Positions 25,696 through 32,695 of a stretch of 58,237 nt of DNA are shown here, piece by piece (position 1 is the first letter of the stretch; each line of letters opens with the position of its first letter). The stretch is taken from NCBI GenBank assembly GCA_002309765.1, contig DBXY01000062.1, positions 13,887 to 72,123 on the forward strand. The letters are read 5' to 3'. The notes beneath the pieces are model-generated. The model saw only the letters and a program-made list of their open reading frames with translations, was not told where the DNA came from and searched no databases. The stretch is from Verrucomicrobia bacterium UBA1200. GTDB taxonomy: Bacteria > Verrucomicrobiota > Kiritimatiellia > RFP12 > UBA1067. Made by a program: the position numbers and the translations under genes.

Positions 25696-26958
25696 TTACT
25701 GGTGTTCGCAAATGTCCAAAAGTTTGGCGAGCGGTTCCCCGAGCCGGGTTTCCAGCCACGGCTTAACCTGCCAAAAGTCCCTCAACTCAAGATACTCGCT
25801 TACCGCCGCGCCCAAACCCTTCTTGACGGTCGATTCTGCGCGAAGCAGAATGTTACGGGCGGTGGCGTCGCGGGAAACGAATTCCATCACCTGTACCCGG
25901 TACCCCATGATCCGCAGCAGTTGGGCGCGGAAAGTGTCGGTGAGCAAATCCGCCAGCCGTTCGCGCAGGATGCCGTGGCGCAGCACCCCCTGCATCGGGC
26001 TGTCGGTTTTTATCGCACGGTGTAGCTCGTGCTGGCAGCAGGACACGCAAAGCAGATAATGGCTTTTCCACTCCACCGCGCGGGCGATCGCGGCGTCGGT
26101 CGCGGTGTCGCAGGCGTGCAGGCTCACCACCAAATCCGGCTCGAACGGCAATTCGGCGGTATCGATGTCGCCTTCGATGAACACCGCACGCTCGCCGAGA
26201 TCCAGATCGGCGGCCATCCGGCGCGCGTCGGTGATGACATCGTGCCGCCGGTCGATTCCGCACACCCGCACCGTGAAATTGCGCACGTCGGTCAGGTACA
26301 TCAGTGCCGCCAAAGTCAGGTACGCCCGGCCGCAGCCGCAGTCCACAATGTTAACCTCCGGCGGCGAGTCCGCCGCTTCGCCGGAATCGCCGCCGCGGCG
26401 GCGGGCGGCGCGCGTCACGGGGTCGTCCGGCAACGTTTCGTCGATCACCCGCAGGAACGCGTTGACCTGATCGTACTTGCCGCGCATCGATGCCTTGATC
26501 TTACCGTCAGCATCTGAGATTCCCAACACGCGCAGCAGCGTCGCGGAGTGGAAAGCGTTCAACGGGACATTTTTGGCGCGGTCGTGCGCCGGGGCCTCGT
26601 CCAACTGCCGGGCCAGTTTCCCGCTGCGCGATTGCAGCACCTTGCCTTTTTTGGTGACGCGTACGTGAAGGTCGCCGGATGCGGTGATCAAGTGCAGTTC
26701 CCGCACCCCGTTTTGGGCGATCATCTCTTCCAGCCCGTTCTTGGCGGCGTCAAGGTCGAAGTTCTTGACCTTGGTGCGGCCTTCGTCGAACATTTCGCCC
26801 TGATACTTCTTCTCGCCGCGGATCTCCACCGGGCGCAAACTCACCCGAAAAACCTCGCCGCCGCGCCGCACCACCTGGGTTATCCTCATGAAACCCGGCT
26901 CGCCAAAAACCCGCCGCCGAATCTCGTCCGCCAATTCCACCGGAAGTTCCGCCTGCAT
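25696..26958 (-). CDS. SAM-dependent methyltransferase (Methyltransf_32-like)
   Basis: This 420-residue cytoplasmic protein has an N-terminal half of about 175 residues containing ITQVVRRGGEVFRVSLRPVEIRGEKKYQ, perhaps a substrate-binding region. From about residue 215 there is a Rossmann methyltransferase with motif I VDCGCGRAYLTLAALMYL, an acidic motif II (CGIDRRHDVI), a motif III GDIDTAEL and SLHACDTATDAA. The latter, with CVSCCQHEL, is typical of the family that includes METTL25/GSTCD-like proteins. The target is unknown. Its placement inside a glycosidase operon may be fortuitous. It starts 21 bases after the PatB-like gene. Confidence 0.82.
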   Translation of the reverse strand: MQAELPVELADEIRRRVFGEPGFMRITQVVRRGGEVFRVSLRPVEIRGEKKYQGEMFDEGRTKVKNFDLDAAKNGLEEMIAQNGVRELHLITASGDLHVRVTKKGKVLQSRSGKLARQLDEAPAHDRAKNVPLNAFHSATLLRVLGISDADGKIKASMRGKYDQVNAFLRVIDETLPDDPVTRAARRRGGDSGEAADSPPEVNIVDCGCGRAYLTLAALMYLTDVRNFTVRVCGIDRRHDVITDARRMAADLDLGERAVFIEGDIDTAELPFEPDLVVSLHACDTATDAAIARAVEWKSHYLLCVSCCQHELHRAIKTDSPMQGVLRHGILRERLADLLTDTFRAQLLRIMGYRVQVMEFVSRDATARNILLRAESTVKKGLGAAVSEYLELRDFWQVKPWLETRLGEPLAKLLDICEHQ

Positions 26959-26979
26959 AACGCTCCCTTAAAATAATCC

Positions 26980-28149
26980 TTACATCTCCAAAGCGGCCCG
27001 CAACCGCCGCACCCCTTCCGCAACAAAACGCCGTGGACAGGCGATGTTGAACCGGATGAACGACGCGTAATGTCCGCCGAAAAACTTGCCGCCCGAAAAA
27101 CAAACCCCCGCTTTGGCAAAGCGGTCCTCAAGCTCCGCCTCGGAAAAACCGTACGCCGCCAAGTCAATCCAGCATAGATATGTCGCCTCCAGCGGCGACA
27201 TGACCGCCCGCGGCAACTGTTCCGCCAGCAACCGGGCCAACTCGTCGCGGTTGCCCTGCAAATACTCCAGCAAACCGTCCAGCCACGCATCGCCGCAATT
27301 GTAGGCGGCGCGGGTGGCGACCAGCGCGAACAGGTTGCCGCAACGGACTCCGGTGGCGTTGATCTCATCGCGGATCGCCGCCCGCAGCTCCGGGTCGCGG
27401 CAAAAACATACCGCCTGATGCAGTCCGGCCAGATTGAAGGTTTTGCTGGCCGCGGCGAGCGACACCACCCGCGCTGAAGCCAGCGAAAGCATGGGGTGGA
27501 ATTCCGCGCCGCCGTAAACGAAATCAGCGTGAATCTCGTCGGAAATCAGGGTGGCGCCGTACCGGGCGACGGTTTCGTAAAGGCGCGACAGCTCCTCCCG
27601 CGACCAAAGGCGGCCCACCGGATTATGCGGGTTACAGAGCATCACCGCCTTGGCACCGTCCGCCAGCGCCGCCTCGATCGCGGGAAAATCCATCCGGTAG
27701 CGACCGTCTTCCGAGCGAACCAGCGGGCAGTCGACAATCCTGCGCTTGGTCGCGGTTACCGATGACATGAACGGCCCGTAAACCGGGGTCATCAAAACCA
27801 CCCCGTCGCCGGGGGTGGTCGAGGCGCGGATCGCCACCTTAAGCCCGGTGATTACGCAAGGCAACAAGGTGATTTCGTTTTGGGACAATTCCAGCCCGTG
27901 GCGCCGCCGCCAGAATCCGGAAACCGCCTCAAAATCGTCCTGCCGCGGGTCGGTGTAGCCGTAGGTGGGGTGCGCGGCGCGAACCAGCAGTTCCCGCGTA
28001 ACCTCCGGCGGCGACGGGAAATCCATGTCAGCCACCCAAAACGGCAAAGTGTCGGGCCGAACCGCCGACTCGCGCATCGTGTCCCATTTCTCGCACCTGG
28101 TAGCCACGCGGTTCAACCCCGCATCGAAGTATTCGTAATCGTAGCGCAT
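26980..28149 (-). CDS. MalY/PatB-family PLP C-S lyase or aminotransferase
   Basis: This is a 389-residue fold-type I PLP enzyme. It begins with NRVATRCEKWDTM and LPFWVADMDFPSPPEV, the usual MalY/PatB start. It then shows YGYTDPRQDDF, the AVMLCNPHNPVGRLWSREEL block, ISDEIHADFVYGG and the PLP lysine in AASKTFNLAGL. Family members cleave cystathionine or cysteine-S-conjugates, and some are regulators. It is the first gene of the - strand run, with a strong promoter 25-50 bases upstream and GGAG 8 bases before the ATG. Confidence 0.92.
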   Translation of the reverse strand: MRYDYEYFDAGLNRVATRCEKWDTMRESAVRPDTLPFWVADMDFPSPPEVTRELLVRAAHPTYGYTDPRQDDFEAVSGFWRRRHGLELSQNEITLLPCVITGLKVAIRASTTPGDGVVLMTPVYGPFMSSVTATKRRIVDCPLVRSEDGRYRMDFPAIEAALADGAKAVMLCNPHNPVGRLWSREELSRLYETVARYGATLISDEIHADFVYGGAEFHPMLSLASARVVSLAAASKTFNLAGLHQAVCFCRDPELRAAIRDEINATGVRCGNLFALVATRAAYNCGDAWLDGLLEYLQGNRDELARLLAEQLPRAVMSPLEATYLCWIDLAAYGFSEAELEDRFAKAGVCFSGGKFFGGHYASFIRFNIACPRRFVAEGVRRLRAALEM

Positions 28150-28174
28150 TGCTCAAACTCCAAAAACGGGTTGA

Positions 28175-28203
28175 ATTATAATGTAAGCAACGCGCCAAAG
28201 CAA
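28175..28203 (-). promoter_or_regulatory. sigma70-like promoter of the PatB-methyltransferase-GH78-GH36-NSS operon
   Basis: On the - strand TTGCTT (28198-28203) and a perfect TATAAT (28175-28180) are separated by 17 bases, with the start predicted about 20 bases upstream of the ATG at 28149. Confidence 0.75.
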
Positions 28204-28273
28204 ACCCAAAGTGGCGATTCTTTTCTTCGCGGCAAAATCGGTTGATACGGGATGCACGTACGTATTTTAAAAA

Positions 28274-28720
28274 CTAATCGTCAATGGAATAAATTCCTTT
28301 TTTGGTAACATACATAAGCTTGCCACCTTTGGGTCTGTTATCAATTATACGGATTAAACCATCTTTTGTTTTGGGAACAGCAGGATCGCCCCCAAATGGC
28401 TCTCCGTTAGATACAATGTTATATTGCTCTCCTTCAATGTTTATGTTACAAAAAGCATTCGTGGCCGTCGAGGTTACAAAAACATCTGTACCAGATGGCG
28501 TTATACCGGAAACCGGACCAGGCATAATTCCACTAAGAGTCCCACCATTACTAGTAATCACATTTCCTTGCGAATCACCGATATAGTATCTACCATATTT
28601 GTGACGAGCCATAACTCTCTTTTCATCCGAAAGAGGAGGATTAAAGGTTGGACCACCATCAATCGTTTCTCCCCCCATCGCTATTGCTTTGAGTTCGCCG
28701 TACCACCCTGTATGGAACAT
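28274..28720 (-). CDS. hypothetical low-GC protein, start probably frameshifted
   Basis: This 148-residue ORF starts MFHTGWYGELKAIAMGG and contains repeated short Gly/Thr-rich strands (YYIGDSQGNVITSNGGTLSG, GGKLMYVTKKGIYSIDD). I do not recognise it; no signal peptide is visible from this start. GC is well below the flanks. A consensus promoter and a good RBS upstream point instead to an ATG at 28752, but that frame (MFQMMIGHREGC...) closes after 23 codons at 28681, and the two frames differ by one base. A recent frameshift mutation, or a short upstream peptide overlapping the main start by 40 bases, would each explain it. Confidence 0.4.
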   Translation of the reverse strand: MFHTGWYGELKAIAMGGETIDGGPTFNPPLSDEKRVMARHKYGRYYIGDSQGNVITSNGGTLSGIMPGPVSGITPSGTDVFVTSTATNAFCNINIEGEQYNIVSNGEPFGGDPAVPKTKDGLIRIIDNRPKGGKLMYVTKKGIYSIDD

Positions 28721-28784
28721 CCTTCTCTATGTCCAATCATCATTTGAAACATTCCTTTCACTCCTTATCCAGTGTTGTTCGGCA

Positions 28785-28813
28785 ACTATATCTTATCTCG
28801 TGCCACAAGTCAA
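28785..28813 (-). promoter_or_regulatory. sigma70-like promoter driving the 28274-28752 region
   Basis: On the - strand TTGACT (28808-28813) and TATAGT (28785-28790) are 17 bases apart. The RBS GGAG with 8 bases spacing then leads to the ATG at 28752. Confidence 0.7.
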
Positions 28814-28903
28814 CCGCTTTTCGCAATTTCAAACCCTGTAGTTTGCAGAAGTAAACGCACCCGATATGGTGCAATAAGTTCCGCAACGGGCAATGGGTTA
28901 CGG

Positions 28904-29095
28904 TCGGCCGGCAACGGCTACGACTCGCGCTTCCACGGCCTCGGCTCGGACGGCACCTGCTGGTCCTCTACGCCGCATTCGGGCAATTCGGGCATCGCGT
29001 GGGGCCTCTACTTCAATTCGGGCTACATTAACCGGTTCATCGACTTCCGCTACCTCGGGCGGCCTGCTCGTCCCGTCCGGAACCCTGACAAATAG
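28904..29095 (+). pseudogene. 5'-truncated FISUMP-type 3' cassette
   Basis: The frame ending at the TAG at 29093-29095 encodes only the last 63 residues of the FISUMP-type domain found complete at 31203 and 32696. It includes WSSTPHS, AWGLYFNSGY, RYLG and RPVRNPDK. Upstream of 28904 similarity stops and there is no promoter, RBS or start in frame. The repeat that follows the complete genes also follows this piece. It is either a decayed copy or a silent donor cassette for recombination with the complete genes. Codons differ from the complete copies mainly at positions 1 and 2. Confidence 0.75.
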
Positions 29096-29230
29096 CGCGA
29101 ATAGCGCGGAAGGCCCACGGAGAGCAAAAGAGGCATTCATTGTGAACAATCAGAAACGCGAGGGACACGCGGACGCGACGGAGCGCGTCCCTCCCGGGGT
29201 GCGTGGGGGGGTCGCGCTCCGGCGCGACCG
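29096..29230 (+). repeat. island repeat copy 1 with long palindrome
   Basis: This copy begins at the stop of the FISUMP cassette, runs through CCCACGGAGAGCAAAAGAGG and a CATTGTGAACAATCAGAAACG block, and ends in a palindrome (arms 29174-29195 and 29205-29226). It is the most diverged copy; its right arm has GGGGGGG and CTCCGG in place of GGGAGGG and CTCCGTC. From about 29231 to 29428 I see no gene. Confidence 0.85.
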
Positions 29231-29428
29231 CTACAGCGGGCAGTCCGTCCGAATGCGTACACCAACAAGGTCCAGTCGTTCGTTACGTTAGAAGACTTGT
29301 TTGGATGAGGAAAAGATACGCGGGGCGTTCGTTCAAGGACGGGACGCCCTTACCGCGTTTACGTCGTTCCAACCCGGAAGTGATTGCTGGGCGGCTTTGG
29401 AAAATTAGGACATAGGACTTTATCTCTC

Positions 29429-29466
29429 CTCCCCTATTAGGGAATTTCCCGATTAGGGGAGTTTTT
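29429..29466 (+). terminator. intrinsic terminator upstream of the DUF234 ATPase gene
   Basis: Arms CTCCCCTA (29429-29436) and TAGGGGAG (29454-29461) with an inner GGG/CCC pair are followed by TTTTT. It isolates the ATPase promoter from transcription coming out of the repeat region. Confidence 0.75.
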
Positions 29467-29470
29467 ACGA

Positions 29471-29500
29471 TTGACGGAACGGCACGGTTTTTGATACCAT
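29471..29500 (+). promoter_or_regulatory. sigma70-like promoter of the DUF234 ATPase gene
   Basis: TTGACG (29471-29476) and TACCAT (29495-29500) are 18 bases apart, giving a leader of about 25 bases with AAGGAG 8 bases before the ATG at 29532. Confidence 0.6.
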
Positions 29501-29531
29501 ATGCGCATTGTTCCGAAAAGGAGTGCAGAGA

Positions 29532-30974
29532 ATGTTTTTTGGCCGTGAAGACCAGATTGAGCAGCTTAATTCGCTGTGGGGTAAGCGCGTTTCGTCGCTT
29601 GTGACATGCCGCGGTCGCCGTCGGGTTGGCAAGAGCACGCTCGTGGAGGAATTCGCCAGGCGTTCTGGTGCGCGATTCATCAAGATTGAAGGTGTGCGTC
29701 CGGGAAGCAAGACGACCATCGCGGACGAGCTGCGCGCCTTTGCCAGACAATTGGCGAAGCAGTCCGATGCCGCGAACAGGCCGCCGGAGGACTGGTATTC
29801 GGCGTTTGGCATCCTGAGCGACCAGATTTCGGATGGTGAGCGAACGGTTGTCCTTTTGGACGAAGTGTCCTGGCTTGCGCATGGCGATGACACGTTTGCC
29901 GATTATCTGAAGATTGTCTGGGACAATGACCTGAAGAAGCATGACAGGCTCGTTCTCGTTGTCTGCGGCAGCGTCTCGACATGGATCCGGGACAACATCA
30001 TCTGCAACCGCGCGTATGTCGGCCGCAGGTCGCTGGACATGGTCGTGCCGGAACTCCCCCTGCGCGAGTGCGTCAGGTTCTGGGGGAGGGCCACCGCGCG
30101 GACAGACGTCCGCGAGATCATCGATGTGCTGTCCGTCACAGGAGGGATCCCGCGTTACCTGGAGGAAATCAACCCCAGGCTCTCGGCCGAAGATAACATT
30201 CGGCTGTTGGCGTTTCGTCCGAAGGGTGTCTTGCGCGAGGACTTCGACGACATGTTCAACGATGTCATCACGGCAAAGCCCAAATTTACGGCACGTGTCT
30301 TGAGGAGCCTGGTTGACGGACCGAAGAGTTGCGCTGAGGTCGCGAAAGCGCTTGGAATCGGGAAGGGCGGGGATATCTCGAATGCCATGTCAGTGCTGCA
30401 GGAATCGGGATTCGTGTCTCCTGAATGTGCCAGAAACCCCGAGACTGGAACGGAATTGCGGGAGCGGAGGTATCGCTTGCGCGACAACTACGCACGGTTC
30501 TACCTCAAGTACATTGAACCACAGAAAGCGGTCATCGACGAGGGATCGTTTTCGTTTGCCTCGCTGAGGGAGTTCGAGGGATTGGATTCGGTCATGGGGC
30601 TGGCGTTTGAGAATCTGGTGGTCAACAACTACAGGGACCTGATTCCGTTCTTGCATCTTGATGGAAGTTTGATCATGTCGGCGGGGCCGTATCGCCGGAT
30701 AGGAACAAGCGGCAAGAACGGGCGCAGAGGATGCCAGATCGATCTGCTCATCCAGACCCGTCGTGCGCTGTACTTTGTCGAAGTCAAGCGGCAGGGCGAG
30801 ATTGGCCGGGACGTGATCGATCAGGTGGACGACAAGGTGCGTGCCGTCACACGTCCGCACGGCGTTTCAGCAAAGACGGCGCTCGTCTATGACGGGCACT
30901 TGTCGCCAGTCGCCGCCGCTGACGGTTATTTTGACGCCATTGTCCCGTTCCGGCAGCTATTGGGCATGGATTGA
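29532..30974 (+). CDS. AAA ATPase with DUF234-type nuclease-like C-terminus
   Basis: This is a 480-residue protein. Walker A is GRRRVGKS (residues 28-35), Walker B VVLLDEVSW, and a sensor-like LVVCGSVSTWI follows. A winged-helix region lies in the middle (CAEVAKALGIGKGGDISNAMSVLQESG). The C-terminal part has CQIDLLIQ...YFVEVKRQG, the D...ExK pattern of a PD-(D/E)XK fold as in DUF234. Such ATPases are abundant in archaea and gut anaerobes, mostly with unknown function. The start at 29532 is chosen for the RBS AAGGAG; a TTG start upstream is rejected. The stop TGA is followed in the same frame by a DUF4143 remnant. Confidence 0.88.
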   Translation: MFFGREDQIEQLNSLWGKRVSSLVTCRGRRRVGKSTLVEEFARRSGARFIKIEGVRPGSKTTIADELRAFARQLAKQSDAANRPPEDWYSAFGILSDQISDGERTVVLLDEVSWLAHGDDTFADYLKIVWDNDLKKHDRLVLVVCGSVSTWIRDNIICNRAYVGRRSLDMVVPELPLRECVRFWGRATARTDVREIIDVLSVTGGIPRYLEEINPRLSAEDNIRLLAFRPKGVLREDFDDMFNDVITAKPKFTARVLRSLVDGPKSCAEVAKALGIGKGGDISNAMSVLQESGFVSPECARNPETGTELRERRYRLRDNYARFYLKYIEPQKAVIDEGSFSFASLREFEGLDSVMGLAFENLVVNNYRDLIPFLHLDGSLIMSAGPYRRIGTSGKNGRRGCQIDLLIQTRRALYFVEVKRQGEIGRDVIDQVDDKVRAVTRPHGVSAKTALVYDGHLSPVAAADGYFDAIVPFRQLLGMD

Positions 30975-31172
30975 GGAGGAACGGAAGTGGATTACGTGCT
31001 TCGCAGAGGCGGTGAAATCGCCGCGATAGAGGTGAAGAGCGTTGATGCGGACAGCGTTTCCGGCATGCATGAATTCTGTCGCAAGTATCCGCAGGCGAAG
31101 ACCTATCTTGTTGGAGGGCATGGCGTGCCGATTGAAAAGACATTGACCATATCGGCTACGGATTTGCTATAA
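30975..31172 (+). pseudogene. C-terminal remnant of a DUF4143 ATPase
   Basis: Immediately after the TGA of the DUF234 gene and in the same frame, the sequence reads GGTEVDYVLRRGGEIAAIEVKS and then KTYLVGGHGVPIEKTL. This is the nuclease-like end of a DUF4143 protein (D...EVK motif). Nothing of its ATPase part is present. A GTG at 30987 with GAGGAGGA upstream could in principle start a 61-residue peptide, but it would begin inside the conserved motif, so a recombination remnant is more likely. Confidence 0.75.
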
Positions 31173-31173
31173 T
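31143..31173 (+). promoter_or_regulatory. extended -10 promoter of the first FISUMP-type gene
   Basis: A perfect TATAAT (31168-31173) preceded by TGC forms an extended -10 box, with TTGACC (31143-31148) 19 bases upstream. It lies inside the end of the DUF4143 remnant and about 30 bases before the ATG at 31203, which has a GAAGGAG ribosome site. Confidence 0.7.
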
Positions 31174-31202
31174 GTTCACGGAAAAAGACTGAAGGAGAAA
31201 CT

Positions 31203-32531
31203 ATGAAAACACCAATGACAAATATCATGCTCGCCGCTGTCGCGGCGGCAACCTGCCTCGTAACAGCAGCCCGCGCCGGCAGCGTCCCGGACAGATGTCT
31301 GGACGAATGCACGGGCGGCGAGGGTGCCATCCATGTCAAGGGCTGGGCCTACGACCCCGACGCTTCATCACAGTCCATCGGCATCCACGTCTATCTCTAC
31401 GCCGACTCGGGCTGCGCGATCCAGTACGGGGACGTCCGCGTGCTTACGGCCAACGTGTCGCGGCCCGACGTGAACCAGGCGAAGGGAATCACGGGCGACC
31501 ACGGCTTCAGCGCCGATATCCCCGTCTCCAACGCCGGAGCCTACTGGGTCAAGCTCTTCGCTATCGACGCCACCGGCGACGACAATCCGCAGATCGGCTC
31601 GACCACAGGCGTGACCGTGACCGCGACCGGCGGCTCATCGGCGGCAATGACCAACACCGTCAAGGTCACGCGGTTCCACCAGTCGTATCCCTACTCCGGC
31701 AAGGCGACGGTCGAATACACTGTCGGCGGGACGCTCCCTCCACGCGCTGTCGCGGAGATCATCCTCAACACGGACAACGCGAGCGCGACTTTCGTCCAAA
31801 GCAACATTGTCGCGGGCGCGAATTCGCATGTGATCGACTTCGCCTCGTCCTTCGGCGGCGTGTTGCTCCTCACCAACGCCTCGTTCGTGGTGACGATCAC
31901 GGCGAAGGACCTCGGCGGCGTCCAGCTTTGGGCGAACGGACCCTACTGGGCGGAGTGCAACGTCGGCGCCACGATGCCCGAGGAATCCGGCTACTACTTC
32001 TGGTGGGGCGACACGGTGGGCTACAAGCGCGAGAACGACGTCTGGGTCGCGGCGGACGGCTCGACGTCGGGCTTCTCGTTCAACATCGGCAACACGCCCA
32101 CCTACGGTATGGACAATTCCGCGCTTCTGTCGGCGGGCTACATCGATTCGACCGGCAACCTCGCGGCGGCGCACGACGCGGCGACGGCGCACCTCGGTTC
32201 GCCGTGGCGCATGCCGACGCGCGATGAGATCGATGCGCTCGTCAGCAACTGCACCTCCACGTGGATCACTACCAACGGCGTAAACGGGCGGCTCGTCACG
32301 GGCAAGGGCGCATACGCGGACAAAAGCATCTTCCTTCCTGCGACCGACTACTGCCACGGCTCGGGCATCCCCGACCTCGGCTCGGATGGCTACTACTGGT
32401 TCTCTACACCGCATTCGGACGTTTCGATCGGCGCGTGGGCCCTCGGCTTCGATTCGGGTTTCTTCAGCCGGAACCCCGGCAGCCGCGAATACGGGTTCTC
32501 CGTCCGGCCTGTGCGGGATCCAGCCAAATAG
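31203..32531 (+). CDS. secreted FISUMP/DUF1566-type surface protein, copy A
   Basis: This 442-residue protein has a signal peptide (about 25 residues, ending AARA). Residues about 26-235 form two beta-rich modules (AIHVKGWAYDPDASSQSIGIH; VKVTRFHQSYPYSGKATVEY). From residue 237 a C-type-lectin-like FISUMP module begins (GGVQLWANGPYWAECNVGA, SGYYFWWGD, WRMPTRDEIDALVSNC, RLVTGKGAY, FLPATDY) and ends with WALGFDSGFF...GFSVRPVRDP. The FISUMP part is about 80% identical to copy B outside a C-terminal stretch starting near residue 382, where codons differ sharply. Such domains display binding loops and are known targets of diversification systems. Ligand and anchoring are unknown. Confidence 0.85.
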   Translation: MKTPMTNIMLAAVAAATCLVTAARAGSVPDRCLDECTGGEGAIHVKGWAYDPDASSQSIGIHVYLYADSGCAIQYGDVRVLTANVSRPDVNQAKGITGDHGFSADIPVSNAGAYWVKLFAIDATGDDNPQIGSTTGVTVTATGGSSAAMTNTVKVTRFHQSYPYSGKATVEYTVGGTLPPRAVAEIILNTDNASATFVQSNIVAGANSHVIDFASSFGGVLLLTNASFVVTITAKDLGGVQLWANGPYWAECNVGATMPEESGYYFWWGDTVGYKRENDVWVAADGSTSGFSFNIGNTPTYGMDNSALLSAGYIDSTGNLAAAHDAATAHLGSPWRMPTRDEIDALVSNCTSTWITTNGVNGRLVTGKGAYADKSIFLPATDYCHGSGIPDLGSDGYYWFSTPHSDVSIGAWALGFDSGFFSRNPGSREYGFSVRPVRDPAK

Positions 32532-32667
32532 CGCGCGAATTGCGCGCGTCCAACGGAAGCAAAAGAGGCGTTCATTATGAACAACCGGAAACAAGGGGGA
32601 CATGCGGACGCGACGGAGCGCGTCCCTCCCGGGTCGTGCGTGGGAGGGTCGCGCTCCGTCGCGACCG
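32527..32667 (+). repeat. island repeat copy 2 with long palindrome
   Basis: This copy starts at the stop of FISUMP copy A (ATAGCGCGCGAATTGCGCGC, itself a palindrome). The main palindrome has 22-base arms at 32609-32630 and 32642-32663 with one mismatch and an 11-base loop. It leads straight into the 5' flank of FISUMP copy B, which shares 20 bases (gtaaagagtaaaggatattc) with the flank of the GH43 gene. Confidence 0.88.
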
Positions 32668-32695
32668 TATGTAAAGAGTAAAGGATATTCATGCG

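Noticed and set aside
29143..29289. Peptide frames in each island repeat (NNQKREG...ATERVPP)
   Set aside because: Frames differ after the palindrome because of small indels, as expected of a non-coding palindromic repeat; only the copy before GH43 is kept as a finding.
30987..31172. A 61-residue gene with GTG start and good RBS
   Set aside because: The start would fall inside the conserved DUF4143 motif, and the same motif continues upstream to the preceding stop, so a remnant is more likely.
31295..32227. 310-codon + strand frame inside FISUMP copy A
   Set aside because: Arg-rich off-frame shadow; the FISUMP frame has signal peptide and domain match.
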